Assembly: GCA_002256485.1 (NCBI GenBank)
Contig: NNSG01000010.1
Coordinates: 1 to 64,000 of the forward strand
Length of the DNA: 64,000 nt
DNA from: Fidelibacterota bacterium 408169
Lineage (GTDB): Bacteria; Fidelibacterota; Marinisomatia; Marinisomatales; TCS55
Direction: 5' to 3'
Shown here: piece by piece, positions 51,231-60,732 of the stretch
Numbering within the stretch: position 1 is the first letter of the stretch
How the letters are laid out: the number at the start of each line of letters is the position of its first letter
The notes under the pieces: generated by a model
What the model saw: only the letters and a program-made list of their open reading frames with translations
What the model was told of the DNA's origin: nothing
Databases searched by the model: none
Translations under genes and position numbers: made by a program

Positions 51231-52496
51231 CTATACGTGACAATTCCTGAAAATATCATCAATCGTTTCTCTTCTTCGAATTAATTGAGTTTTTTCACCA
51301 TCTAATAAAACTTCAGCTGCTCTGGGTCTGGTATTAAAATTATGAGACATACTGAACCCATAAGCGCCTACGTCCATTATGGCTATTAAATCACCCTCGA
51401 TCACTTGAGGAAAATCACGATCAACAGCTAATCGATCGGTGTTTTCACAAATAGGTCCCGTGAAATCCGCTGTAATTTCGTTTGATGTTTCTGCTTCCCC
51501 AACTTTATACATTCGATGATAAGCGCCGTATAAAGCAGGGCGCATTAATGTTTCCATTCCTCCATCCCCGCCGATGAATGTTTTATAGCTTTCTTTAATT
51601 CCTGTTACTCGAGTGAGAAGAATTCCCGCATTTCCAACGACCGATTTTCCCGGTTCTACCCAAAGTGCAGGCTTCTTTTTATTCCGTTCTTCAAAATAGG
51701 AATTGAAAATTTTAGCTACATCACGGAAAACCTGATTGAAATCCAATCCGATTTCATCATCTTTATAGGGAATTCCATATCCACCTCCTAAACTGATATA
51801 ATCCATATGAATATCCAATTCTGCAGTCAATTGCTGAATTGTTTTCAATATTTCAGAGATTAGGTATGGATAGTAATTCCGATCCAATACACCTGAACCC
51901 GTCATGCATTGAATTCCAAATTTTTTAATTCCCATTTCTTTAGCTAATCTGTAAGCATTTACAATATCATAATGGGGTACTCCAAATTTTGAATTTTCAC
52001 CTCCGGTGACGATCTGTGAAAAAGCACCTATTCCGAAACCAGGGTTCAATCGAAAAGAAATTTCTTCAGGAAGACCTATAGATCTTAAACGATGGAAGGA
52101 AGAAATATCATCCAAATTAATATGAGCACCGGCTTTGAATGCAAATTCAAGGTCTTCATAAGATTCATAGTTTCCTGTGTAGATACATTTATTTGGTTGA
52201 ATACTTGCTAGTTTGGCAGCATGAATTTCACCAGGGCTTGAACAATCTGCACCTAAATCAGGTATATGATTTTTCATCAATTTTATTAAGTGTGGATTGC
52301 TATTGGCTTTTACTGCATAGCAAATATGATATTTTTGGAAATTCATTTTTAATGCTAATTCCAATCTATCCAGATTCTCTCTTATTAACTCGGCAGAGTA
52401 AATATAGAGGGGTGTTCCGTATTCTAGTGTAATGGTTGAAAATAGGTTTTTTTTAACTATTAAATGATTTAGTGGGTGCATAATATTGAATTTCAT
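51231..52496 (-). CDS. lysA: Diaminopimelate decarboxylase
   Basis: 421 residues from the ATG at 52496; a TTG one codon earlier and an internal ATG (MHPLNHL) are alternatives. It is a fold type III PLP enzyme: CYAVKANSNPHL (PLP Lys), SLGGGYGIPY, EPGKSVVGNAGILLTRV, GPICENTDRLA and GAYGFSMSHNFNTRPRAAEVL. It makes lysine from meso-diaminopimelate in the last step of the pathway. It converges with the helicase gene and is divergent from the TonB-receptor gene; the 100-base gap 52500-52602 holds both promoters. Confidence 0.93.
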   Translation of the reverse strand: MKFNIMHPLNHLIVKKNLFSTITLEYGTPLYIYSAELIRENLDRLELALKMNFQKYHICYAVKANSNPHLIKLMKNHIPDLGADCSSPGEIHAAKLASIQPNKCIYTGNYESYEDLEFAFKAGAHINLDDISSFHRLRSIGLPEEISFRLNPGFGIGAFSQIVTGGENSKFGVPHYDIVNAYRLAKEMGIKKFGIQCMTGSGVLDRNYYPYLISEILKTIQQLTAELDIHMDYISLGGGYGIPYKDDEIGLDFNQVFRDVAKIFNSYFEERNKKKPALWVEPGKSVVGNAGILLTRVTGIKESYKTFIGGDGGMETLMRPALYGAYHRMYKVGEAETSNEITADFTGPICENTDRLAVDRDFPQVIEGDLIAIMDVGAYGFSMSHNFNTRPRAAEVLLDGEKTQLIRRRETIDDIFRNCHV

Positions 52497-52629
52497 CAAA
52501 AAATTTAACTGGTCAAAATTAAATAATTATTCAACAATATTTATAAACAATAGCATAATCTATAAAAAGGCATTGCGAACCGTTTAATTAAACAATTAGA
52601 TTTTGGATAAGATTATTAAATTAGAATGC

Positions 52630-55600
52630 ATGGAACCAACTGCCCCAAATAAATTCTACTTGTTACAACAGCTCATTGTTTTTTATCTATTAATATTAAT
52701 ACCTTCAATAAGTGTTGCCGGAACGACGGGTAAAATCTCCGGTAATTTGTCTGATAAGGCGACAGGTGAACCTCTTGCAGGAGTTAATATTCAAATTGAA
52801 GGAACCTATCAAGGTGCGGCATCTGATGAAAGTGGATATTATGTTATATTAAATGTCCAACCTGGGAATCACGATCTAAAAGCAACAATGATTGGATATT
52901 CTCCTGTTTCAATAAGTAATGTTCGAGTAGAAATTGATTTGACAGCATTAGTGGATATTCAGTTATCAACGGAAGTAATTGAAGGAGAAACGGTTCAAGT
53001 AATCGCTGAAAAAAAGCTTGTAAGAGTGGATGTTGCTGCCAGTCAAAAAAGTATTTCTTCTGAAAACATCGATCAATTAGCTGTTAGCAGTGTCTCGGAT
53101 GTGATCGGATTGCAAGCGGGAATATCAGGATTTTCTGTTCGAGGCGGTAGTTATAACGAAACAATGTTTATGGTTGATGGAATTGTATTGAACGACGAAC
53201 GTACAAGTGATCCTACTACAAGTATTCCCTTAAGTTCAATTCAGGATATCAGCATCCAAACCGGCGGATTTAGCGCTGAATATCATAATGTTCGCTCCGG
53301 TGTGGTGAATGTGGTTACAAAAGAAGGTTTGGCGGATAGTTATAGTGGCTCAATATCAATTCGAAACAGTTCAGCGGGACAAAAACATTTTGGAATGTCT
53401 CCTTATGATAAAAATTCATTTTGGAATAAACCCTACTTTGATGATGAAGTCGCTTGGTCAGGAACAGAGAATAGTTCTTGGGACGAATATACGCAACGTC
53501 AGTATCCAACGTTTGAAGGTTGGAATAGAGTATCTGAACAAACCTTGGCAGACAGCGATCCAAACAATGATTTATCTCCATCAGGGGCTCAAAAACTTTT
53601 TACATGGGAAAACAGGAAAAATGGAGCTATCTCAAAACCGGATTATAATATTGATGCAGGATTTGGAGGTCCGGTTCCATTTATATCAAAACAACTGGGT
53701 AATCTACGGTTTTTCTTTTCAACTTTAATTGAACAAGATCAGTATTTATACGAGGTATCAAGAAGCGGGCTGAATCGTTCCTCATCTTTTTTAAAGCTGA
53801 CGTCAGACCTCTCCAATAACATGAAATTAACTTATTCCTTTTTAAATGGTGTAGTAGATGGCACGACGTTGTCGCGAGGCGGAGGAACTTCAATCATGAA
53901 TGATGTGTGGGATTTAGCATCACAAGTTAATCGACGAGGTTTTACAATGCCCTGGAGATTGTTTACGAATAGTTATTGGTCTCCAACTACTGTTAATAAT
54001 CGAACCAATGCTATAAAATTAACCCATCAATTAAGTTCAAAAACATTTTACAAAATATTGATTAAACATGACTATAAAGATTATTATACATGGCACGGAG
54101 CAAGGCGAGATACGACCAAAGATAACGAAGTTATAAGCGGATATTTTGTGGATGATTCCCCTGAAGGATTTTGGGGGTCACCTTATTTTAGCATAGAAGG
54201 TCGGTTAGCCTTCGGTGGTGCTATTAGTACATCTCGAGATACAAGTACAATAAGTACTTTTACAATTAAAGCAGATTGGATATCGCAAATAAATTCTACT
54301 AATCAATTAAAATCCGGTTTTGAATTTATATCAAATGATATAAAATTAGAATTTGGCTCAAGAAATGAATTCCTTCCTGAAGGAAATTATTGGACATCCA
54401 TGAGTCAAAATCCGTACCGTTTAGCATATTACTTACAAGATAAACTAGAGTTCAAAGGATTTGTTGCAACTACTGGGTTTAACTTGGATTATGTGAATCC
54501 CAATGGGAATTGGGTTGTTTTGGATGTGTATGACGAAGACTTTTTTTCTACAAATTTTTCACCTGAAAACGAAAAAGACTTTTCCAAAGAAACTATCAAA
54601 CCAATTATAACATTTAGTCCTCGCCTTGCAATATCACATCCCATAACTGAAGTATCAAAATTATATTTTAATTATGGTCATTACCGTCAAATGCCAATTG
54701 CACAAGATTTATATAGAATTCGTCGAGGTAATGGTAATGAGGTTATTAACATGGGAGATCCGAGTTTGCCCTTGGCGAAAACCATATCATACGAATTAGG
54801 TTATGATCATGCATTAAAAAATTTATTTTTGATCCATTTATCCGCCTACTATAAAGATATATCGGATCAGCAAGATTATACGCAATATATAAGTGCCAAC
54901 AGTAAAGTAATCTATTATCAGTTAACGGCAAACAGCTATGAAGATATACGCGGTTTTGAGCTTGATTTATCAAAAGTTCAGGGAGAATGGATAACAGGAA
55001 ATATCAATTATGAATATAGGGTTAACACGTCTGGGTATTATGATGTAAAAAAATATTTTGAAAATCCGGCTGACCAGAGAGATTATTTATCTAAAAATCC
55101 AAAACAAAGTAAACCTCGTCCAATTCCTAAAATTAAATCTGTTATTGATTTACATACTCCTTTAAAGTTTGGACCAAAAATTGCCGGGCAATATGTTCTA
55201 GGTGATTGGCATTTGAATTTGATTTCTTCATGGCAAGAAGGGAGTTGGTTTACATATAATCCAAATAATGTTCCTGGAATTGAATATAATGTTCAATATA
55301 AGAATAACTATAATATTGATATTAAAATTGCAAAAACTTTTTATATGGGTAAACTTCGATTAAAACTTTATGCGGACATTTATAATGCACTAAATATTAA
55401 AACTTTTTCCGGGTATGGATTCGAAGATGGTTTTGATTATAATTATTATATGCAGTCTTTGCACATGCCTGATAATGTTGCCGGTGAATTAGGGTATCAT
55501 AATTTTAATGGGGAAGATGTCCCGGGAGATGTACGAGAAGAAAATATAGATTTTGTTCCTATGGAATGGGTGTCTGATATAAATAATATTTCAACCCCAA

Positions 55601-55803
55601 GTAGTCGACCCATATATTTTAATGATGAAACAGAAACATATATGCAGTGGACTGAAGAGAGCGGTTGGGCAGAAGTGGATAATAATTATTACAACTGGGT
55701 TATAGAAAATAAGGCATATATTGATATGCCAAATATTGACCATTATATTTTTCTGAATCCCAGAGATATTTTTATGGGAATTAACATTTCATACGATTTT
55801 TAA
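52630..55803 (+). CDS. TonB-dependent outer-membrane receptor with CarboxypepD-reg-like domain (copy 1)
   Basis: 1057 residues from the ATG at 52630, which puts a standard signal peptide first (LIVFYLLILIPSISVAG); a TTG nine codons upstream is possible. Domains in order are: a carboxypeptidase-regulatory-like fold (GKISGNLSDKATGEPLAGVNI, about 38-120), a TonB-box-like GETVQVIAEK, a plug (GFSVRGGSYNETMFMVDGIVLND, then TGGFSAEYHNVRSGVVNVVTKEG) and a barrel ending in SYDF with terminal Phe. It takes up or binds a large ligand with TonB energy; the ligand is unknown and no SusD partner is present. It is a close paralog of 60733-63768. Confidence 0.93.
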   Translation: MEPTAPNKFYLLQQLIVFYLLILIPSISVAGTTGKISGNLSDKATGEPLAGVNIQIEGTYQGAASDESGYYVILNVQPGNHDLKATMIGYSPVSISNVRVEIDLTALVDIQLSTEVIEGETVQVIAEKKLVRVDVAASQKSISSENIDQLAVSSVSDVIGLQAGISGFSVRGGSYNETMFMVDGIVLNDERTSDPTTSIPLSSIQDISIQTGGFSAEYHNVRSGVVNVVTKEGLADSYSGSISIRNSSAGQKHFGMSPYDKNSFWNKPYFDDEVAWSGTENSSWDEYTQRQYPTFEGWNRVSEQTLADSDPNNDLSPSGAQKLFTWENRKNGAISKPDYNIDAGFGGPVPFISKQLGNLRFFFSTLIEQDQYLYEVSRSGLNRSSSFLKLTSDLSNNMKLTYSFLNGVVDGTTLSRGGGTSIMNDVWDLASQVNRRGFTMPWRLFTNSYWSPTTVNNRTNAIKLTHQLSSKTFYKILIKHDYKDYYTWHGARRDTTKDNEVISGYFVDDSPEGFWGSPYFSIEGRLAFGGAISTSRDTSTISTFTIKADWISQINSTNQLKSGFEFISNDIKLEFGSRNEFLPEGNYWTSMSQNPYRLAYYLQDKLEFKGFVATTGFNLDYVNPNGNWVVLDVYDEDFFSTNFSPENEKDFSKETIKPIITFSPRLAISHPITEVSKLYFNYGHYRQMPIAQDLYRIRRGNGNEVINMGDPSLPLAKTISYELGYDHALKNLFLIHLSAYYKDISDQQDYTQYISANSKVIYYQLTANSYEDIRGFELDLSKVQGEWITGNINYEYRVNTSGYYDVKKYFENPADQRDYLSKNPKQSKPRPIPKIKSVIDLHTPLKFGPKIAGQYVLGDWHLNLISSWQEGSWFTYNPNNVPGIEYNVQYKNNYNIDIKIAKTFYMGKLRLKLYADIYNALNIKTFSGYGFEDGFDYNYYMQSLHMPDNVAGELGYHNFNGEDVPGDVREENIDFVPMEWVSDINNISTPSSRPIYFNDETETYMQWTEESGWAEVDNNYYNWVIENKAYIDMPNIDHYIFLNPRDIFMGINISYDF

Positions 55804-55806
55804 CCA

Positions 55807-57954
55807 ATGAAGAAATTTAATTTTATAATCATTTTTATTAGTATGACAAATATCCTCTTTACTGAAGAAACAAAGTGGATTGCTATTGGAGATATGCATA
55901 ATTGGTTTTCTGAAGCCGGTTGTGAGGTTGAAGTTGGAAGGACAGGTCAAATAACAGATCAGCAGGACGGACTCAGATGGCCGGCTTTTTATTCAGTTCA
56001 GGATAATCAAGCGGCAAAAGCTATGTGGTTGGGAGTTGAAAATTTCTATGATCCTAAAGTGGAAAAAATCTTTGATCATAAAGTAGTGCATGTAGGTCCA
56101 AGATTTATTGATGTAAAAAATGAAACAATGCCTATTGATTTTACCATGTACGGAAAATATGATCATACTCGTGTATTTGTAGATGGGACACCTGCGACGA
56201 ATTTAATTTATACTGATGTAGTAGATGCAATTGATGAAACTTTGCCATCTGAAAGGTTGCTTATAAATAAAGTTCAAACATCTATGGGCATCGAAATGAC
56301 TCGAAAGATTTACGCTTTTGCCCATCAAGATCATCAAAATTATTTTATTTATGATATCGTTTTTAAAAATAACGGTTGTTTCGACCCTGAATGCGAAACA
56401 CAATATGAACAAACTGTAAATGGATTTATGGCTTATTTCCAATATAGATATGCAATTAGCCGAGAAGGGATGGTTTATGATGGAAACTGGCTTCCTCAAA
56501 GTGCTGCCTGGGGCCACAATACTATGAATGAAGTTATTGGAGAACACCCTGAAAGCCCTATGGCTGATATCGACCAATTTTATGATGATGAGGAAATAAT
56601 GAGAGCAATGTTTTCCTGGCATGGTTATCATTCAGGTGCAGGATTTGATAATATCGGAGGTCCAAATGAACTGGGAGATGGTCGTCTTGGAGCATCGCAG
56701 TTTACCGGGGTTGTTACTATTCATGCAGATAAAAGTCCTTCAGACCAAACAGATGATATAAATCAGCCGTCCACCACATGGTATATGCTTTCCGATGATC
56801 CATTGACAGATGTAGGTAGTGACCAATATAATGCTGGTCGAATGACGGAAGAATACAATTATATGACTCAAGGACATCCAGAGCAAAATCATGCAGAACA
56901 AGTTGGCTCGGGTTACGCAAATAGTTTTAGTCCTGGAGGTGTAAGCAATCCAGGCGGTACGTCACAAGGTGTGGGTTATGGTCCTTATACTTTAGCTCAT
57001 GGTGATAGTATTCGAATTATTTTTGCTGAGGCTGTAGCTGGCATTGATCGTAAGAAAGCTTACGAGGTTGGTATCAATTGGCAGAATGATATCAATACAG
57101 ATAATTTTCCACCAAATCCTTCAGATATACAACAATACATGATGACGAATTATAGTGGTTCTCAATCTGGTAAAGATGGTTATAAAAATGCCTGGGTCTT
57201 TACGGGTATTGATTCATTAATTAAAACATTCAAACGAGCTAGAAAAAACTTTAGATCAAACTTTGATATTGTTTCTCCACCACCACCGCCAACAGATTTT
57301 TCAGTCACGTCAGGTGGGGATCGGATTGCATTAGAATGGTCAAATAATGCGGAAAACTATCCGAATTTTAGTGGTTACAGATTAACACGGTTTAAATTTA
57401 AACCGGATACGACCATTTTTTATTACGACATAAATACAGGTGATATAGCTGATATAGATGAAAGTATTGTTCAAATTTGGGACTTTACCCCTGGAGAGAA
57501 TTCATTCGATGACAAGACGGCAACTAGAGGGTTTGATTATTTTTATTTTTTGGAGGGAATGGATGATGGATCGCAAAACAACGGTGTCCCATTAACAAGT
57601 AGTAAATTTTTTACCATTACAAATACACCCGCCTTTTTAAAACGTCCTCCCGGTGAATTAGAAGATTTGCGAGTTGTTCCTAATCCATACAATATTGCCA
57701 GTAGAGATTTGCAATATGGAATTTCTGCCCCAGATAGACTTATGTTTTTGAATATTCCGGGTGAATGTACTATAAAAATTTTTACTGAAAGAGGTGATTT
57801 AATACAGACAATTGAACATAATGATGGGAGTGGTGATGAAGCATGGAATTCACTAACTTCATCCAGACAAGTTGTTGTAAGCGGATTGTATATTGCACAT
57901 GTTGAAACACCAAAAGGTGAAAATACAATTAGAAAATTTATGGTTATCAGATAA
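55807..57954 (+). CDS. Secreted multidomain protein paired with the TonB receptor (copy 1), unknown
   Basis: 715 residues with signal peptide (FNFIIIFISMTNILFTEE), beginning four bases after the receptor stop. The first 450 residues match no family I recognise (GLRWPAFYSVQDNQAAKAMWLG). A fibronectin III-like region follows a Pro stretch (PPPPPTDFSVTSGGDRIALEW, about 495-600). The C-terminus has VVPNPYNIASRD and VVSGLYIAHVETPKGENTIRKFMVIR, a FlgD-like/type IX secretion sorting-type end domain. The partial gene at 63772 is its paralog and follows the second receptor in the same way. A surface or extracellular partner of the receptor is inferred. Confidence 0.8.
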   Translation: MKKFNFIIIFISMTNILFTEETKWIAIGDMHNWFSEAGCEVEVGRTGQITDQQDGLRWPAFYSVQDNQAAKAMWLGVENFYDPKVEKIFDHKVVHVGPRFIDVKNETMPIDFTMYGKYDHTRVFVDGTPATNLIYTDVVDAIDETLPSERLLINKVQTSMGIEMTRKIYAFAHQDHQNYFIYDIVFKNNGCFDPECETQYEQTVNGFMAYFQYRYAISREGMVYDGNWLPQSAAWGHNTMNEVIGEHPESPMADIDQFYDDEEIMRAMFSWHGYHSGAGFDNIGGPNELGDGRLGASQFTGVVTIHADKSPSDQTDDINQPSTTWYMLSDDPLTDVGSDQYNAGRMTEEYNYMTQGHPEQNHAEQVGSGYANSFSPGGVSNPGGTSQGVGYGPYTLAHGDSIRIIFAEAVAGIDRKKAYEVGINWQNDINTDNFPPNPSDIQQYMMTNYSGSQSGKDGYKNAWVFTGIDSLIKTFKRARKNFRSNFDIVSPPPPPTDFSVTSGGDRIALEWSNNAENYPNFSGYRLTRFKFKPDTTIFYYDINTGDIADIDESIVQIWDFTPGENSFDDKTATRGFDYFYFLEGMDDGSQNNGVPLTSSKFFTITNTPAFLKRPPGELEDLRVVPNPYNIASRDLQYGISAPDRLMFLNIPGECTIKIFTERGDLIQTIEHNDGSGDEAWNSLTSSRQVVVSGLYIAHVETPKGENTIRKFMVIR

Positions 57955-58476
57955 ATGAATAAAAAATACAAAATTTTAATATATATCATTTTCACTTTGT
58001 TTGTAGGATGTGATGATTTTGAAGAAGAATCATTTTCAATGAGCGAAATTGATAAACGTGCTTGCGAACAATTAAATACAGATTCGTTAGCTGTAGAAAA
58101 TGTTGCTGTTGGATTAGATACCAGTTTTGTAACTATGGCTGATTCGATTGAATATTTAAAATCATTAGACTCCAGTATGATAAGTATCAGTTCAGATCCA
58201 TGGTTAGTTCGCATAAGTAGAGATACATGTTTTTTATCTCTGAATGGATCAGGAGAAACATTGATTGTTATTAATGAGTCTGTGGATGTATCTCTTTTTT
58301 CAGTAAATGGAATGAACCTACCTCCCGAATCACATACAATTGAATTAAGTACTGTATCGGAATGTCCTGAAATGAAATCAAGGTATATTTTCGATCTTAC
58401 CTCCGGTGATTATTTAATGAGAATTACAGGAGGTAAATTGATACAAACACTTTTCGTGATTGTGAACAATGAATAA
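57955..58476 (+). CDS. Small lipoprotein, unknown
   Basis: 173 residues. Its signal peptide ends in FVGC with Cys19 as the lipidation site, followed by an acidic stretch (DDFEEESFS) typical of surface-exposed lipoproteins in FCB bacteria. No known domain is recognised. It starts directly after the stop of the secreted protein, and its end overlaps the PorV-like gene by eight bases, so it belongs to this surface operon. Confidence 0.75.
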   Translation: MNKKYKILIYIIFTLFVGCDDFEEESFSMSEIDKRACEQLNTDSLAVENVAVGLDTSFVTMADSIEYLKSLDSSMISISSDPWLVRISRDTCFLSLNGSGETLIVINESVDVSLFSVNGMNLPPESHTIELSTVSECPEMKSRYIFDLTSGDYLMRITGGKLIQTLFVIVNNE

Positions 58477-59479
58477 ACTACTTTTTATAAAATTCAGTAT
58501 TTTAATTGCATTCTTATCAACATCATTATTGATAAGTGCCGATAAAAAACTGGCTCAAACCGGATTTCAGTTTTTGAGTGTAAGTTCAGATGCCAGAGCA
58601 GGTGCCATGGGTGATGCTATGACTACCATATTCGGACAATCCAAATCTTTGTTTTTTAATCCAGCTGGAATGTCGCGTCAAAACAGTTTTATAGATGTAT
58701 CATTAAGCCAAAATCAATGGATTGCCGGTATAAATCATAATGCAATTAGTGTATCATCCGCTCCATCGAATGGTAAATATGGCGTGTTTGGAATTAGTTT
58801 TATGCATGTTGATTACGGTGAAATACAGGGAACAATGGTTTGGGATAACACTCAAGGATTTATAGATACTGAAATAATAAAACCTTCTGCGTTGGCGCTA
58901 GGGTTGGGATATGCAAAATCGTTATCTAATAAATTTTCTGTGGGAGGACAAATAAAAACAGCATCCCAATATTTAGGAAAAAATGTTGTACCTGAATCTG
59001 ATACAACACAATCTGTTGTAAAGAATATTGCAGACGCTGTTGCATTTGATTTTGGTACGATTTACGAAACAGGTTGGAAAGGTTTTTCTTTTGGTATGTC
59101 TGTTCGGAATTTTTCTCAAGAAACAAAATTCCATACTGAAGGATTTCAATTACCACTCACATTTACAATTGGCACTTCAATGAATATAATGGAATTCCTG
59201 TCACCAAAATCATCATTCCATCAATTGATTTTATCCGTTGATGCATTACATCCGAGATCGTATAGTGAGAGGATCAATATTGGTATAGAATATAGAATGA
59301 TTGATTTGATAAATATTAGAACGGGTTATTTATTTAATTATGATGAGCAAAATATTACGGCAGGTTTTGGCGTCCAAAAGCATGTGGGACCTATTTTTAT
59401 AAGTGTAGATTATGCTTACACACCTTTTGGTGTTTTTGATAATGTACAGCGTCTTTCAATAAATTTATCTCTCTATTAA
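58469..59479 (+). CDS. PorV/UPF0164-type outer-membrane beta-barrel protein
   Basis: 336 residues with signal peptide (ILIAFLSTSLLISA). The hallmark GFQFLSVSSDARAGAMGDAMTTIFGQSKSLFFNPAGM is that of PorV/PorQ/UPF0164 proteins, FadL-like barrels associated with type IX secretion and attachment of cargo. The remaining sequence is alternating beta-strand pattern, and the C-terminus SINLSLY ends in an aromatic. Its operon neighbour at 55807 has a sorting-like C-terminus, which makes a secretion link likely. No other type IX components are in the window. Confidence 0.87.
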   Translation: MNKLLFIKFSILIAFLSTSLLISADKKLAQTGFQFLSVSSDARAGAMGDAMTTIFGQSKSLFFNPAGMSRQNSFIDVSLSQNQWIAGINHNAISVSSAPSNGKYGVFGISFMHVDYGEIQGTMVWDNTQGFIDTEIIKPSALALGLGYAKSLSNKFSVGGQIKTASQYLGKNVVPESDTTQSVVKNIADAVAFDFGTIYETGWKGFSFGMSVRNFSQETKFHTEGFQLPLTFTIGTSMNIMEFLSPKSSFHQLILSVDALHPRSYSERINIGIEYRMIDLINIRTGYLFNYDEQNITAGFGVQKHVGPIFISVDYAYTPFGVFDNVQRLSINLSLY

Positions 59480-59483
59480 TAAT

Positions 59484-60713
59484 ATGAAATTGACATTTTT
59501 ACATTTGAAAAAATTATTTTTTTCCATTTTAATTATGGCTGTTTTTACAAGTTGTGATGATGATCAGTACCCTGAAGATATTTGGGATTCTAATGACCAA
59601 GGAGCGCCGACACCAATCATTACATCTATTTCTCCTTCTGATAGTGCTTTTGCAGGATCAGATATAATTACAATTAATGGAGAAAATTTTAGCTCTGATA
59701 TAGATGATATTCTTGTATATTTCAACTCTGAATTGGGTGAAGTGATTGAATCATCAAAAACAAAAATTATTGTTAGTCCACCGAATATTTTAGCAGATAG
59801 TGTCATTATTAAAGTAGCTGTGAAGGGTGCATTCCTTTTCGGTGAATATGATCGATATTATACGCTTTACCCTAGGATTATCAAATACGGAAACTTTGAT
59901 CCGATTGAAGAAAGTGCTTGGGGTTTAGAAGCGGATAATGAAGAAAATCTATATGTAGGTATATTTATCCACCCTGAAGGCGATATCGAAAGACTGACTC
60001 CACCGAATGCAGAAAGAGATAGTTCTTTTATCCACTCGATACTACCTACTCCATCAAGTATGCGAATTGGACCAGATAATGATATGTATTATATTGACAG
60101 TTTTTATCCATATCTTGTAAAACAAAATTTATTTTCTGGAAGCCCTTCTTTTGGTGAACTTCCCGGTAATATTGCCGATTTAGATTTTGATATAAATGGA
60201 AATCTATATTGTGGTGGAAGTGGAAATGCTATTTATACTGTCCAAACAGATTTGACATCCACTACGACTGCCGATTATTCCGAAATTAATATTGTAGCAA
60301 TTCGTGTGTATGATGGTTATCTGTATGTTGTCGGTAATTATCTTGGTGAGGATGAAGAAATTCCATCCACGGGCATTTGGAGAAATCAAATTACATCTTC
60401 ATCGGGATCATTAGGAGAAAAAGAATTAGTCTTGGATTGGGTCGAAACGAGTGACTCTGATTCAAAAATCACATGTTTAACTTTCGATGAAACAGGGAAA
60501 ATGTATATTTCATCCGATGGTGATATTGGAGTCGCAACTGTGGATGTGGATGGTAGTTTTGACTTACTATATCCTAAAATTGTTTTTGGTCCAATTGTTA
60601 AAATGACGTGGGGTGCAGGAAAATATTTATACCTGAATTATCGGGGAAGCACTCGTGCAATTTATCGTTTAGAATTGTCTGTACTAGGTGCTCTGTATTA
60701 CGGAAGGCCATAA
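59484..60713 (+). CDS. IPT/TIG-domain lipoprotein with probable beta-propeller
   Basis: 409 residues. The lipobox VFTSC (Cys24) is followed by the acidic DDDQYPEDIWD. Residues about 45-130 form an IPT/TIG immunoglobulin-like domain (PIITSISPSDSAFAGSDIITINGENFS). The rest has repeated short beta units (ENLYVGIFIHP, DNDMYYIDSFYP, GNLYCGGSGNAIY, KMYISSDGDIGV) that look like NHL/SMP-type propeller blades. It is probably a surface-exposed binding protein acting with the adjacent receptor. It begins five bases after the PorV-like gene. Confidence 0.8.
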   Translation: MKLTFLHLKKLFFSILIMAVFTSCDDDQYPEDIWDSNDQGAPTPIITSISPSDSAFAGSDIITINGENFSSDIDDILVYFNSELGEVIESSKTKIIVSPPNILADSVIIKVAVKGAFLFGEYDRYYTLYPRIIKYGNFDPIEESAWGLEADNEENLYVGIFIHPEGDIERLTPPNAERDSSFIHSILPTPSSMRIGPDNDMYYIDSFYPYLVKQNLFSGSPSFGELPGNIADLDFDINGNLYCGGSGNAIYTVQTDLTSTTTADYSEINIVAIRVYDGYLYVVGNYLGEDEEIPSTGIWRNQITSSSGSLGEKELVLDWVETSDSDSKITCLTFDETGKMYISSDGDIGVATVDVDGSFDLLYPKIVFGPIVKMTWGAGKYLYLNYRGSTRAIYRLELSVLGALYYGRP

Positions 60714-60732
60714 GTCAATTAAGAACGTCAAA

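Noticed and set aside
52630-55803. SusC of a SusC/SusD glycan-uptake pair
   Set aside because: The following genes are a secreted sorting-domain protein, a small lipoprotein and a PorV-like barrel. None has SusD features, so a polysaccharide-utilisation label is not supported.
57543-58214. 223-residue minus-strand open frame
   Set aside because: It lies opposite the well-supported secreted protein and lipoprotein genes, has no ribosome site and no family pattern, and is a shadow frame.
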